Assembly (NCBI GenBank): GCA_964633225.1
Contig: CAZWFQ010000061.1
Coordinates: 1-19,372, forward strand
Direction: 5' to 3'
From: JAKQIM01 sp964633225
GTDB taxonomy: Bacteria > Chloroflexota > Anaerolineae > Anaerolineales > UBA4823
Length of the DNA stretch: 19,372 bases
The notes under the pieces: model-generated
The model's input: the letters and a program-made list of their open reading frames with translations, nothing else
The model's database searches: none
What the model was told of the DNA's origin: nothing
Part shown: positions 1 to 7,621 of the stretch, one piece after another
Numbering within the stretch: position 1 is the stretch's first letter
Layout of the letters: the number at the start of each line of letters is the position of its first letter
Position numbers and translations under genes: made by a program

Positions 1-141
1 CTGCGCAGCATGCAGTTCGTCCCCGATGCCCCTGCCGCCCTGGGGTTTGCCATTTACAGCGTGCTCATCGTCCTGATCCTGATGGGTCTGCTGGATCTCA
101 TCCAGGCCGTTTTAAATCCGCACGCCCAGGAGACGGATTGA
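1..141 (+). CDS. ABC transporter permease, DppB/OppB-type, C-terminal fragment
   Basis: The first reading frame is open from the window edge to a TGA at 139-141 and gives 46 residues, the end of a longer protein. It shows a hydrophobic segment (about residues 15-37) that ends in LIQAVLNPHAQETD, much like the last transmembrane helix and tail (..D..Y...DPR) of DppB/OppB permeases. The next gene is a DppC-type permease that starts one base after this stop, which is the usual dppB-dppC order and supports translational coupling. The protein would be one of the two membrane channels of an oligopeptide/dipeptide importer. The rest of the gene lies outside the window, and the family call leans on the neighbour. 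Confidence 0.75.
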   Translation: MRSMQFVPDAPAALGFAIYSVLIVLILMGLLDLIQAVLNPHAQETD

Positions 142-142
142 G

Positions 143-1102
143 ATGAGAGCCCTGCGCCGTTTCCGTTCTCATTGGCAGAATTGGCTGGGACTGCTGCTTG
201 TGATGTCTTTTGTGCTGGTTGCCGCTGCCGCCCCGCTGTTGTCGCCTGTGGACCCGGATAACCCAGGGCCAATTAAGGTGGTTGGCCGGGCAACAGATTT
301 CCGGCCCCATCCGCCCAGCCCCGAAGCCCCGCTGGGCACTTTGCCGGGCCAGGTCAGCGTTTACCACAGCTTGATATGGGGCACGCGTTCGGCCTTTGGT
401 TTTGGTTTGTCGGTGGCAGGCCTGACAGCCCTGGTAGGCGTGCTGGTTGGCATCACCAGCGCTTATTTTGGTGGTCGATTCAATGATATCGTGATGCGCA
501 TCACCGATGCTTTCTTAGCTTTCCCGGTCATTGCGGGCGTGGTTTTTATTCAGCAGCTTGCGAATATCCTGCTCTATAATGCCGGGGTTCGCATCTTCAT
601 GCCAAACCCTAACCGCCCTGGCCTGGTGGATATACCAGAAGGCCTGTCTCTCTCGCTCATGTTCTTACAGCAGATAGACCCGGTTATGATCGCTTTTATC
701 TTGTTCTCTTGGATGCCCTATGCCCGCATCATGAACACGGTCACACAACGCCTGAAGCGAACCGAATTCATCCAGGCTGCCCGGGCGCTGGGCGCCGGGC
801 ATGCCAGGATCATTTTGCGCCACCTGATGCCCAATGTCATCACCCCGGCAGTGGTCTTGGCGGCGCGGGACGTGGGCGGGATGGTTCTGCTCCAGGCCAC
901 CTTTACTTTCGTTGGCCTGGGTGGGGATTCGTTATGGGGGATGTTGTTGGCCGATGGCCGCGCTTGGATCATCAGTCCGGGGGGCATCCTGACCTATTGG
1001 TGGGTCTTCTTGCCTGCCACCCTGGCTCTGGTTTTCTTCGGCATAGGCTGGAGCTTGATCGGAGACGGCCTTAACGAAGTGTTGAATCCCCGCACGCGCT
1101 AA
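143..1102 (+). CDS. ABC transporter permease, DppC/OppC-type
   Basis: This 319-residue protein is an integral membrane permease of a peptide/nickel-type ABC importer. An N-terminal hydrophobic helix (about 15-35) fits the OppC_N domain and is followed by a linker. The binding-protein-dependent permease domain carries a clear EAA loop at about residues 207-230 (EFIQAARALGAGHARIILRH), which docks on the ATPase. Between two helices sits an insertion of about 40 residues (roughly 140-180) that is longer than in the Escherichia coli protein. AGGAGA about 9 bases upstream supports the ATG at 143. The gene follows the DppB-like fragment by one base. The binding protein and ATPases are not in the window, so the substrate is unknown; peptides are typical, but some relatives carry oligosaccharides. 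Confidence 0.9.
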   Translation: MRALRRFRSHWQNWLGLLLVMSFVLVAAAAPLLSPVDPDNPGPIKVVGRATDFRPHPPSPEAPLGTLPGQVSVYHSLIWGTRSAFGFGLSVAGLTALVGVLVGITSAYFGGRFNDIVMRITDAFLAFPVIAGVVFIQQLANILLYNAGVRIFMPNPNRPGLVDIPEGLSLSLMFLQQIDPVMIAFILFSWMPYARIMNTVTQRLKRTEFIQAARALGAGHARIILRHLMPNVITPAVVLAARDVGGMVLLQATFTFVGLGGDSLWGMLLADGRAWIISPGGILTYWWVFLPATLALVFFGIGWSLIGDGLNEVLNPRTR

Positions 1103-1128
1103 AGGATAAGGCAAGCCGCCGGTCTTCC

Positions 1129-1481
1129 ATGCGCCTACATCGAACGCATCTACTGCTTTTCATCTTCTTGCTTGCTGCTGAAATCTTGATTGCAACCGTC
1201 TTTGCTCGGGGCGGCTTTATTCGCCATTTCCTCGGCGATGCCCTGGTGACCATGCTGCTCTACCATCTGGTCAAAGCCTTTTATCTGGCCCGGCCCCTGC
1301 CGCTGGCCCTGGCGGTCTTTGTCTTCGCCTGCTGCGTTGAAGTTACCCAATACTTTCACCTGGCAGATGCCCTGGGCCTGGCGCATGGCAGCCTGGGCAG
1401 CATCCTCCTCGGCACCAGCTTCAGTTGGATCGATATCCTGATGTACCTGCTGGGGTGCGCCGTTTCTTACCTGCTGGACGT
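1129..1481 (+). CDS. DUF2809 family membrane protein, 3' end lost in assembly gap
   Basis: The frame runs from ATG 1129 into the N gap after about 117 residues. Four hydrophobic segments are visible. The hallmarks of the DUF2809 family are present: a FIRHFLGDALVTMLLY-type motif near residues 30-45, a helix holding a VEVTQYF motif near 70-80, and LGTSFSWIDILMYLLG near 95-112. The family is about this long, so perhaps only the last few residues are missing. DUF2809 proteins are small inner-membrane proteins of unknown function. The gene follows the permease by 26 bases, which could be fortuitous. No strong Shine-Dalgarno sequence stands immediately upstream, so the start is somewhat uncertain. 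Confidence 0.75.
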
Positions 1482-1581
1482 NNNNNNNNNNNNNNNNNNN
1501 NNNNNNNNNNNNNNNNNNNNNNNNNNNNNNNNNNNNNNNNNNNNNNNNNNNNNNNNNNNNNNNNNNNNNNNNNNNNNNNNN
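1482..1581. other. Assembly gap of 100 Ns
   Basis: Exactly 100 unknown bases separate the left + strand genes from the arabinose locus. A run of exactly 100 is a conventional scaffold placeholder, so the true distance, and even adjacency, is unknown. The end of the DUF2809 gene and any terminator of the arabinose operon are hidden here. Confidence 0.99.
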
Positions 1582-1586
1582 CTCGA

Positions 1587-2228
1587 TCACTGCCCGTATT
1601 CTTCAACGTAGCGGCGGTGGGCGCGGGCCACTTCTTCGGCGGGGATCTCCTCTGGCAGGCCGAGTTGCATGGCGTAGAACACTGTGCGGGCCGCATCTTC
1701 TACCATCACCGCCGCTTTGACGGCTGCCTCGGGCGTTTTGCCAATGGTGAAAACGCCGTGGTTCTTCATCAGGATGGCTGGGCTGCTGCCGATGCTGCGC
1801 ATGATCTCTTGCCCAATCTCATCCCCACCGATCTTGGCATATTCTCCAACGGGAATGGTCCCGCCAAATTCATCGCAGATGGCTGTCAGCACCGGCGGGA
1901 TGGGCTTGCCGACCGCCGCCCAGGCGGTGGCAAATGTGGAATGGGTATGCACCATGCCGTTCACATCCGGGCGGTGGCGGTACACATATACGTGGGCAAA
2001 GGTATCGGAAGATGGCTTGGCCTGTCCTTCTACCACCTGCCCATTCAGGTCTACCACCACCATATTTTCGGGGGTCAGGTCTTCGTAACGGATGCCGCTC
2101 GGCTTGATCACCACCAGGCCAGAGCGTGGGTCGCGCCCGCTGACGTTGCCCGAGGTCCAGGCCACCAGGTTGCTGCGGGGCAGCTCAGCATGCAGACGGC
2201 AGATGGTGGCGCGTAGTTCATCCAGCAT
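1587..2228 (-). CDS. araD: L-ribulose-5-phosphate 4-epimerase
   Basis: AraD interconverts L-ribulose 5-phosphate and D-xylulose 5-phosphate in the cytoplasm, the last step before the pentose phosphate pathway, by zinc-dependent retro-aldol chemistry. The 213 residues belong to the class II aldolase/adducin fold. Visible features are the phosphate-binding SGNVS (26-30) and KPSG (42-45) loops, SSD (73-75), the zinc ligands in VHTHS (His94, His96) and KNHG (His157), and a C-terminal EEYGQ whose tyrosine matches the catalytic tyrosine near the end of the Escherichia coli enzyme. It is slightly shorter than the 231-residue E. coli protein but appears complete. Its ATG overlaps the end of araB by 11 bases, which suggests translational coupling. 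Only five bases separate its stop from the gap, so downstream genes and the terminator cannot be seen. Confidence 0.95.
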   Translation of the reverse strand: MLDELRATICRLHAELPRSNLVAWTSGNVSGRDPRSGLVVIKPSGIRYEDLTPENMVVVDLNGQVVEGQAKPSSDTFAHVYVYRHRPDVNGMVHTHSTFATAWAAVGKPIPPVLTAICDEFGGTIPVGEYAKIGGDEIGQEIMRSIGSSPAILMKNHGVFTIGKTPEAAVKAAVMVEDAARTVFYAMQLGLPEEIPAEEVARAHRRYVEEYGQ

Positions 2229-3900
2229 GTTTGACCTCCGCTTTGATCGCTTTCAGTTTCTTCATTACGTTGTTCTCGCCGCGCCCAAAATAATCGTGCA
2301 GGCGCAGGTATTCGGCAAAGAGCACCTCGTACACTTTTTGGTTCTCCGGAATGGGCTTGAAGGTCTCGGCCTTCAGGTGGGCCATCTTTTGGGCGGCATC
2401 ATAAATGGTGTCATACCCGCCGGCACTCTTGCCGGCTGCCACTGCCCCGAACATGGCTGAACCCAAGGCCGGGGTTTGTTTGGAAGCGCTGACCTTGATC
2501 TCGCGCCCGGTCACATCGGCATAGATCTGCATTAGCAGTTTGTTCTTTTCAGGCAGGCCGCCGCAGGCCACCAGCTCGTGAATGGGCACGCCGTTCTGTT
2601 GGAAGGTGTCGACGATGACGCGTGTACCATAGGCAGTGGCCTCGATCAGAGCGCGGTAGATCTCTTCGGCTTTGGTCGCCAGGGTGGCGCCCAGCAGCAG
2701 CCCGGTCAGGTCAACATCCACCAGCACACTGCGGTTGCCGTTCCACCAATCCAGGGCCAGCAGGCCCGATTCGCCCGGTTTGAGCAGGGCGGCCTTTTCT
2801 TCCAGCAATTGGTGAATGTCCACCTGGCGCACCTTGGCTTCGTGCTTGTACAAGGCTGGAACGCAGTTCTCTACGAACCAGGCAAAGTGGTCGCCCACGC
2901 AAGACTGCCCGGCCTCGTAGCCAAAGAACCCCGGGATGATGCCGTCTTCCACATAGCCGCACATCCCCGGCACCATGTGGGCCTCATCCCCCAACACCAT
3001 GTGGCAGATACTGGTGCCCATGATCATCACCATGCGCCCGGTACCGGTTACGCTGGCGGCGGGCACCGCCACGTGCGCATCCACGTTGGCAATTGCCACT
3101 GCCGTGCCAGGCCTCAGACCCGTCCAGGCCGCGGCTTGCTCGGTCAGCCCGCCGGCCCGCTCGCCAACTGGCTGGATGCGGCGGGACATCTTTTCGTCCA
3201 CCACGTTTTCCAGGCGCGGGTCAAGTGCCTTGAAATAAGCCTTGTCAGGGAAGCCCTCGCGCTTGGACCACAGCGCCTTGTAACCGGCTGTGCAAGCGTT
3301 GCGCGTTTCCACGCCCGTCAACTGCCAGATGACCCAATCGGTGGCTTCTAGCATGCGGTCAGCGGCCTGGTAGATCTCGGGGGCCTCGTTAAGGATTTGC
3401 AGTACTTTTGAGAAGAACCATTCCGACGAAATCTTGCCGCCGTAACGTTCCAACCACTCCAGTTCCATCTTGCGGGCGGTAGCATTGATCTGGTCTGCCT
3501 CAGGTTGGGCGGCGTGATGCTTCCAGAGCTTGACCCAGGCGTGCGGCTGAGGGCGAAATTCGGGCAGCAGACACAGCGGGGTGCCGTCAGCCTTAACCGG
3601 CAGCATGGTGCAGGCGGTGAAGTCTACCCCCAGCCCGATCACATCAGCCGGGTCTACGGCCGATTCTTTCAGGACGGCAGGGATGGTAACCTGGAACGTG
3701 CGCAGGTAATCTTCTGGGTCTTGCAGGGCCCAATCCGGTTCCAGGCGCATCTCTTTGCCAGGGATAGGCAGGGCTTCATCAATCACTCCGTGTGAATACG
3801 GATATACGGCCGTGGCGACCTCGCGCCCATCGGCCACATCCACCAGCACCGCCCGGCCAGATTCGGTGCCAAAATCAACGCCGATTGCATATTTTGACAT
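2218..3900 (-). CDS. araB: Ribulokinase
   Basis: AraB phosphorylates L-ribulose with ATP to L-ribulose 5-phosphate. The 560-residue product is close to the 566 of Escherichia coli AraB and shows the FGGY-kinase layout: N-terminal phosphate loop AIGVDFGTESG, GVDFTACTMLP for substrate/hinge, SSEWFFSKVLQ, MIMGTSICHM, GYEAGQSCVGDHFAWF, LDWWNGNRS, and a C-terminal ATP-site ACGGLPEKN followed by ALGSAMFGA. The open frame extends 15 codons further upstream, but the ATG at 3900 is preferred because AGGAGG lies 6 bases ahead of it and the family begins here. It lies between the dehydrogenase (31 bases upstream) and araD (11-base overlap), so the two catabolic genes should be made from one message. Confidence 0.95.
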   Translation of the reverse strand: MSKYAIGVDFGTESGRAVLVDVADGREVATAVYPYSHGVIDEALPIPGKEMRLEPDWALQDPEDYLRTFQVTIPAVLKESAVDPADVIGLGVDFTACTMLPVKADGTPLCLLPEFRPQPHAWVKLWKHHAAQPEADQINATARKMELEWLERYGGKISSEWFFSKVLQILNEAPEIYQAADRMLEATDWVIWQLTGVETRNACTAGYKALWSKREGFPDKAYFKALDPRLENVVDEKMSRRIQPVGERAGGLTEQAAAWTGLRPGTAVAIANVDAHVAVPAASVTGTGRMVMIMGTSICHMVLGDEAHMVPGMCGYVEDGIIPGFFGYEAGQSCVGDHFAWFVENCVPALYKHEAKVRQVDIHQLLEEKAALLKPGESGLLALDWWNGNRSVLVDVDLTGLLLGATLATKAEEIYRALIEATAYGTRVIVDTFQQNGVPIHELVACGGLPEKNKLLMQIYADVTGREIKVSASKQTPALGSAMFGAVAAGKSAGGYDTIYDAAQKMAHLKAETFKPIPENQKVYEVLFAEYLRLHDYFGRGENNVMKKLKAIKAEVKHAG

Positions 3901-3913
3901 AACGCCTCCTGGT

Positions 3914-3931
3914 GGGCGGCTCTCTCCGCCC
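3914..3931 (-). promoter_or_regulatory. Short intercistronic GC hairpin before araB
   Basis: A 6-bp perfect GC stem (GGGCGG/CCGCCC) with a 6-base loop fills most of the 31-base space between the dehydrogenase stop and the araB ribosome-binding site. On the - strand it is followed by ACCAGGAGG, not by a U run, so it is not a terminator. It could stabilise processed mRNA ends or tune araB translation. Chance cannot be excluded for so short a stem. Confidence 0.35.
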
Positions 3932-4918
3932 TTATGGAATGACAATGACCTTCAACCCTGTGCGCTGTTGGGCAGTGGTGAAGGCCTGCAGACACTGCTC
4001 GAGAGGAAAGCAGTGGGTTACCAAAGAACGCACATCCACCTGGCCGCTTTCAACCAGGTGGATGGCGCGTGGATAAGTGAACTTCATGCGGCGCACCAGC
4101 TTGATGGTCAGGCCTTTGCGCCGGGCAAGCGATGCAGAGAAGGACGTGCGGTCGTCAGCCGGGATGCCAACCAGGATCAGGCGCCCTCCAGGCCTCACCG
4201 CCGCCATGGCGGTTTCTACTGCCTGGTTATCGCCAGCAGCTTCAAAGGCCACATCTACGCCTGTGCTGCCAACGGCTTGTTGGATCTCTGCGCTGGATTC
4301 TGCCAGGAAGGCATGCTGAGCCCCCAGGGCCCGAGCTGCTTCCAGGCGGTGAGGCAAGACGTCAGTCGCAATGATCTTGGCCGCGCCTGCCAAACGCGCC
4401 AACTGCACAATCAGCAGGCCAATCGGCCCGCAGCCAAATACCCCCACCGACATCCCCAGGCGCGAATGGGCCAGGTCTGTGGCATGGATGGCTACCCCCA
4501 ACGGTTCCAGCATCACCCCGTCAGCATCTGAGAGGCTGTCTGGCAGCGGGAAGAGACATTCTTCTGGCCAGGCCATGTATTCGCGCAAGGCTCCGTCTTC
4601 GGCCCCATGCCCTGCAAAGCGCAAATGCTCGCACAGGTTCGGGTTACCCTCCTGGCAGAACTGGCAGGCATGGCAGGGCACAGCGGGGTCAACTGCCACC
4701 CGCTGCCCGCTCGCCGTTATACCGGCAAATTCGTGTCCAATGACCAGGGGCTTTGCCAGGCGGGCATCGCCAATGCCGCCATCGCCGAACCAATGCAGGT
4801 CCGAGCCGCAGATCCCTACGGCTGTTATATGCACCAAGGCTTCGTTTGGGCCCGCCTGAGGCATGGCCTCATCGTGTTGGCGTAAATCATGTAGTCCGTG
4901 TAGCCTGATCGTTTTCAT
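3932..4918 (-). CDS. Zinc-dependent medium-chain dehydrogenase (sorbitol/L-idonate dehydrogenase-like)
   Basis: This 328-residue cytoplasmic oxidoreductase is of the MDR superfamily. Catalytic zinc ligands are visible as Cys37 in GICGSDLHWF and His62-Glu63 in GHEF, with Glu138 in the LEP motif. The structural zinc lobe is Cys82, Cys85, Cys88 and Cys96. The Rossmann fold starts at FGCGPIG (162-168), and an aspartate at 186 after the second strand favours NAD over NADP. The sequence most resembles sorbitol, L-idonate and threonine dehydrogenases, which oxidise a secondary alcohol to a ketone. AGGA stands about 5 bases before the ATG. Set between araA and araB, it probably handles a pentitol (such as arabitol) or a related sugar acid; this is inference from context, and the exact substrate cannot be read from the sequence. 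Confidence 0.85.
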   Translation of the reverse strand: MKTIRLHGLHDLRQHDEAMPQAGPNEALVHITAVGICGSDLHWFGDGGIGDARLAKPLVIGHEFAGITASGQRVAVDPAVPCHACQFCQEGNPNLCEHLRFAGHGAEDGALREYMAWPEECLFPLPDSLSDADGVMLEPLGVAIHATDLAHSRLGMSVGVFGCGPIGLLIVQLARLAGAAKIIATDVLPHRLEAARALGAQHAFLAESSAEIQQAVGSTGVDVAFEAAGDNQAVETAMAAVRPGGRLILVGIPADDRTSFSASLARRKGLTIKLVRRMKFTYPRAIHLVESGQVDVRSLVTHCFPLEQCLQAFTTAQQRTGLKVIVIP

Positions 4919-4926
4919 ATTTCCTG

Positions 4927-5085
4927 TCAGGCCAGGCTGGCAAAGGTAATCCCCTCAGATCGCCAGGCCGCCCCCCTGGACAGCCAGGCATCCCTGATGA
5001 CGCGCCGAAGCCGTGTCGCGCCCAGGGCTTGCCTGGCTGCCAGGTAAAACAGGAGGCCCAACCTACCCAAGGAGAGATGCATCAT
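4927..5085 (-). CDS. Possible small coupled protein (52 aa) between araA and the dehydrogenase
   Basis: This frame fills the 163-base space between araA and the dehydrogenase. Its ATG overlaps the araA stop as ATGA (5085-5082), with AAAGG a few bases ahead, and its own stop lies 8 bases before the dehydrogenase ATG. The 52-residue product begins with a hydrophobic stretch (LGRLGLLFYLAARQAL, about residues 6-21) followed by an arginine-rich amphipathic part (TRLRRVIRDAWLSRGAAWR). No family is recognised. The placement looks like a genuine coupled gene, but a short open frame here could also be chance, and the space could simply be untranslated. A second ATG follows immediately at 5082. Confidence 0.35.
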   Translation of the reverse strand: MMHLSLGRLGLLFYLAARQALGATRLRRVIRDAWLSRGAAWRSEGITFASLA

Positions 5086-6587
5086 ATACCTTTGGCCAGA
5101 AGGTAATAGATATCGTTCCACCTGAGGGCGTCTTTGAATGCCGACAGGTTGGTCTGTGCATTGATCGCCAGGAATTCCATCCCGGCCATCCCTGCATAGT
5201 CTTCAAGGTGCTCGCTGGTCACAGATTGGCTGAAGCCGGTGTGGTGGGCGCCGCCGCCGTGGATCCAGGCAGCCGCGGCCACTTTGAGGTTGGGGCGCGG
5301 GATCCAGACCGCGCTGGCAACCGGCAGCCTGGCAAGCGGCTTGTCTGGCTGAACCACATCCACTTCGTTCACCAGCATGCGGAAGCGGCTGCCCATATCC
5401 AGCAAGGTGGCATTGACGGCCGGCCCATTGCGCACATTGAACACCAGGCGCGCCGGGTCATCCTTGCCGCCGATCGAAAGCGGGTGCATCTCAAGGCTGG
5501 CTTTCTTGCCAGCCAGCGATGCGCACACTTCTAGCATGTGTGCACCAAGCACCCGTGGGTTAACCGGGTCGAGATGGTAGGTGTAATCTTCCATGAAAGA
5601 CGTGCCCCCCTCCATGCCGGCGCCCATCACCTTCATGGCGCGCACCAGGGCGGCGGTTTTCCAGTCGCCCTCGGCCCCAAAACCATACCCATCGGCCATC
5701 AGGCGCTGCACTGCCAACCCTGGCAGTTGTGTTAGCCCATACAGATCTTCAAAGGTGGTGGTGAAGGCCTTGAAGCCTCCGGATTCTAAGAAGCTGCGCA
5801 TGCCCAGCTCAATGCGGGCTGATTCGCGCAGGGCCTGGCGCTGGCTGCCGCCCGGGCGCAGGGTTTTTGCCACCGTGTACGTATCATCATATTCCGCCAT
5901 TAGGCGCTCAATCTCGGCCTCGGTAACGGCATTGACGAAATGAACCAGTTCGCCCACCCCGTAGCCATTGACCGAATACCCTAAGCGGATCTGCGCTTCG
6001 ACCTTGTCGCCTTCCGTAACAGCCACCTCGCGCATATTGTCGCCAAAGCGGGCAATACGCGCTCCCTGGGCATCGTGCCAGGCGCAGGCGGCGCGCATCC
6101 AGGTGTCCAGGCTGGCAAGCACATCCTCATCCTGCCAGAAACCAACAATCACTTTGCGGTTCAGGCGCATCCGGCTGCCGATAAATCCAAACTCGCGGTC
6201 TCCATGCGCCGACTGGTTGAGGTTCATGAAATCCATGTCAATCTCAGACCAGGGCAGATCGCGGTTGTATTGGGTATGCAGGTGAACAAACGGTTTCCGC
6301 AGAAGGTTCAGGCCGGCAATCCACATTTTGGCCGGTGAAAAGGTGTGCATCCAGGTCACCAGCCCAATGCAGGCGCTGGAGTTATTGGCTTCACGGCAAA
6401 TTTCTGTAATCGCATCTGGCGTTGTTACCACCGGTTTGAAAATAATCGCTACCGGCAGTTTGCCCGATTGGGTCAACCATTGTGCCATTTCCTGTGCGTG
6501 CTGCGCCACCTTCTTGAGCGTTTCTGGGCCGTACAGGTGTTGGCTGCCGGTAACAAACCACACTTCCATTCCTTTAAGATTGATCAC
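5082..6587 (-). CDS. araA: L-arabinose isomerase
   Basis: AraA converts L-arabinose to L-ribulose in the cytoplasm, the first committed step of the pathway, using Mn2+. The 501 residues align along their whole length with the 500-residue Escherichia coli enzyme. The metal and catalytic residues fall at matching numbers: Glu306 (GAEGDW), Glu333 (FMEDYTYH), His350 (LGAHMLEV) and His448/449 (GGGAHHT). Other signatures are EVWFVTGSQHLYGPETL at the N terminus, HTFSPAKMWI, DMDFMNLNQSAHG, and GGKDDPARL. The start is GTG at 6587 with a strong AGGAGG 5 bases upstream. It follows the unknown lipoprotein by 42 bases and is overlapped at its stop by the small ORF. Its position downstream of the transporter genes shows that uptake and catabolism are organised together. 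Confidence 0.97.
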   Translation of the reverse strand: MINLKGMEVWFVTGSQHLYGPETLKKVAQHAQEMAQWLTQSGKLPVAIIFKPVVTTPDAITEICREANNSSACIGLVTWMHTFSPAKMWIAGLNLLRKPFVHLHTQYNRDLPWSEIDMDFMNLNQSAHGDREFGFIGSRMRLNRKVIVGFWQDEDVLASLDTWMRAACAWHDAQGARIARFGDNMREVAVTEGDKVEAQIRLGYSVNGYGVGELVHFVNAVTEAEIERLMAEYDDTYTVAKTLRPGGSQRQALRESARIELGMRSFLESGGFKAFTTTFEDLYGLTQLPGLAVQRLMADGYGFGAEGDWKTAALVRAMKVMGAGMEGGTSFMEDYTYHLDPVNPRVLGAHMLEVCASLAGKKASLEMHPLSIGGKDDPARLVFNVRNGPAVNATLLDMGSRFRMLVNEVDVVQPDKPLARLPVASAVWIPRPNLKVAAAAWIHGGGAHHTGFSQSVTSEHLEDYAGMAGMEFLAINAQTNLSAFKDALRWNDIYYLLAKGI

Positions 6588-6616
6588 AAGAACCTCCTGA
6601 TAAGAAAATTCAATCC

Positions 6617-6637
6617 ACCGGCAAGGGCCTTACCGGT
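6617..6637 (-). promoter_or_regulatory. Intercistronic hairpin at the lipoprotein stop, upstream of araA
   Basis: On the - strand ACCGGTAA and TTGCCGGT form an 8-bp stem (one G-U pair) with a 5-base loop; the lipoprotein TAA stop lies in the stem. It is followed by GGATTGAATTTTCTT, a weak U-rich run. It could act as a partial terminator or an mRNA-stabilising element that separates transporter from enzyme expression. The evidence is only the sequence symmetry. Confidence 0.4.
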
Positions 6638-7556
6638 CAGAGATATCGATGGCATGATTGACGTAGAACCGCATTTGTTTTGACTCTACGCTCAATAAAA
6701 TATAGAAACCTTTTACATCCGCCGGCACGGCGATCTCGGTGTTCCACTCTGTTGTCCCTGCCGCGGGGGTGATGGGCACCGATACAAGATCCATGATTTG
6801 AAAGAATCCGTAAAGAATGCCGTCTTCGCCGATGACAGGGGGCGTTCCGATGTGCGTCTTGAGGGCAAAGCTGGTGGGGTTGTAATTCTGCCAGGTGAAC
6901 TGTAAACCGGCTTCGGTCCGTTGCACGTCGAGCAAGGTGATCGCATTGTCACTGATGGCTGGGATCGCATCGCCGGGGCTGTGGATCAGGTCATCAACCG
7001 TCTCATAAATGGGGTAGCTCAGATCCGTGGCAAGCTCTTCAAGATCCAACTCGAAGGTGTCGTTGGTGGAATTCGCATCCTGGTGGTAGTAGTCCAGGTC
7101 GCCCGTGTAGTAGACGTAGTCGATTAGGAGCTTTGCCCCTGCAGTTTCTTCAACGCCTGGGCATTCCACGTAGATGAGCTGGGTGGTGAGCTCAGACTTG
7201 GTGCCAACGGTATAGCCGCGCATTTGGAACCCAGGCGCCAGGCGGTGCCCACCCGTACTGATGAACACTGTTTCGCAGTCAACTTTGTCTCCTGAGCCTG
7301 TTTCTAAGACAGCCGGTCGCTCTGCCAGGGCGCTCATGGTGCTCCAGTCGCCGGTCTCATTGCGGATTGTAATATCAATGTGCAATCCGCCCGTATCGGA
7401 GGGGCTGACGTTGGTGACCACTGCCCCCCAACCCGCACCGGCTGAGACTTCCTCAAAATCCAGGCCTTCTGGCAGCACAATGTATACACAGGCCGAAGTG
7501 GTCAATAAGCTAATAATCAACAGGGCCAGGATCAATACCTTTTTCGCGCGCATCAT
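6630..7556 (-). CDS. Putative lipoprotein of unknown function
   Basis: The 308-residue product starts with a lysine-containing n-region, a hydrophobic core and a possible lipobox ending at Cys23 (LTTSAC); threonine at -3 is less typical than leucine. The rest is acidic, rich in strands and aromatic residues, with no transmembrane segment, so it should be anchored on the outer face of the membrane. Cys94, Cys133 and the repeated-looking beta-rich halves suggest Ig-like or carbohydrate-binding-like folds, but no family is recognised. AAAGGTG lies 7-8 bases before the tandem ATGs (7556 and 7553; either could start). It lies between the transporter genes and araA on the same strand, so it is likely to be co-expressed. 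It might help capture or sense arabinose-containing polymers; that is a guess from context. Confidence 0.75.
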   Translation of the reverse strand: MMRAKKVLILALLIISLLTTSACVYIVLPEGLDFEEVSAGAGWGAVVTNVSPSDTGGLHIDITIRNETGDWSTMSALAERPAVLETGSGDKVDCETVFISTGGHRLAPGFQMRGYTVGTKSELTTQLIYVECPGVEETAGAKLLIDYVYYTGDLDYYHQDANSTNDTFELDLEELATDLSYPIYETVDDLIHSPGDAIPAISDNAITLLDVQRTEAGLQFTWQNYNPTSFALKTHIGTPPVIGEDGILYGFFQIMDLVSVPITPAAGTTEWNTEIAVPADVKGFYILLSVESKQMRFYVNHAIDISDR

Positions 7557-7573
7557 TCCATCACCTTTTCTTT

Positions 7574-7621
7574 AAGTTCCCTGTGGAACAAGTTCCCTGT
7601 GGAACAAGTTCCTTATGGAAC
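7574..7621. repeat. Three tandem 16-bp repeats, each a mini-palindrome
   Basis: The unit AAGTTCCCTGTGGAAC occurs at 7574-7589 and 7590-7605, with a variant AAGTTCCTTATGGAAC at 7606-7621. Each unit contains GTTCC-N4-GGAAC, a perfect 5-bp inverted repeat. The third copy overlaps the stop codon and last residues of the fused permease; the others fill the space before the unknown lipoprotein. In RNA they could form a row of small hairpins; in DNA they could be paired half-sites for a dimeric protein. Confidence 0.9.

Noticed and set aside
3901..3945. Earlier ATG for ribulokinase at 3945
   Set aside because: It would overlap the dehydrogenase gene and ignore the AGGAGG placed correctly for the ATG at 3900.
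7574..7621. CRISPR-like array
   Set aside because: The three repeats are only 16 bp and abut directly, with no unique spacers and no cas genes nearby.
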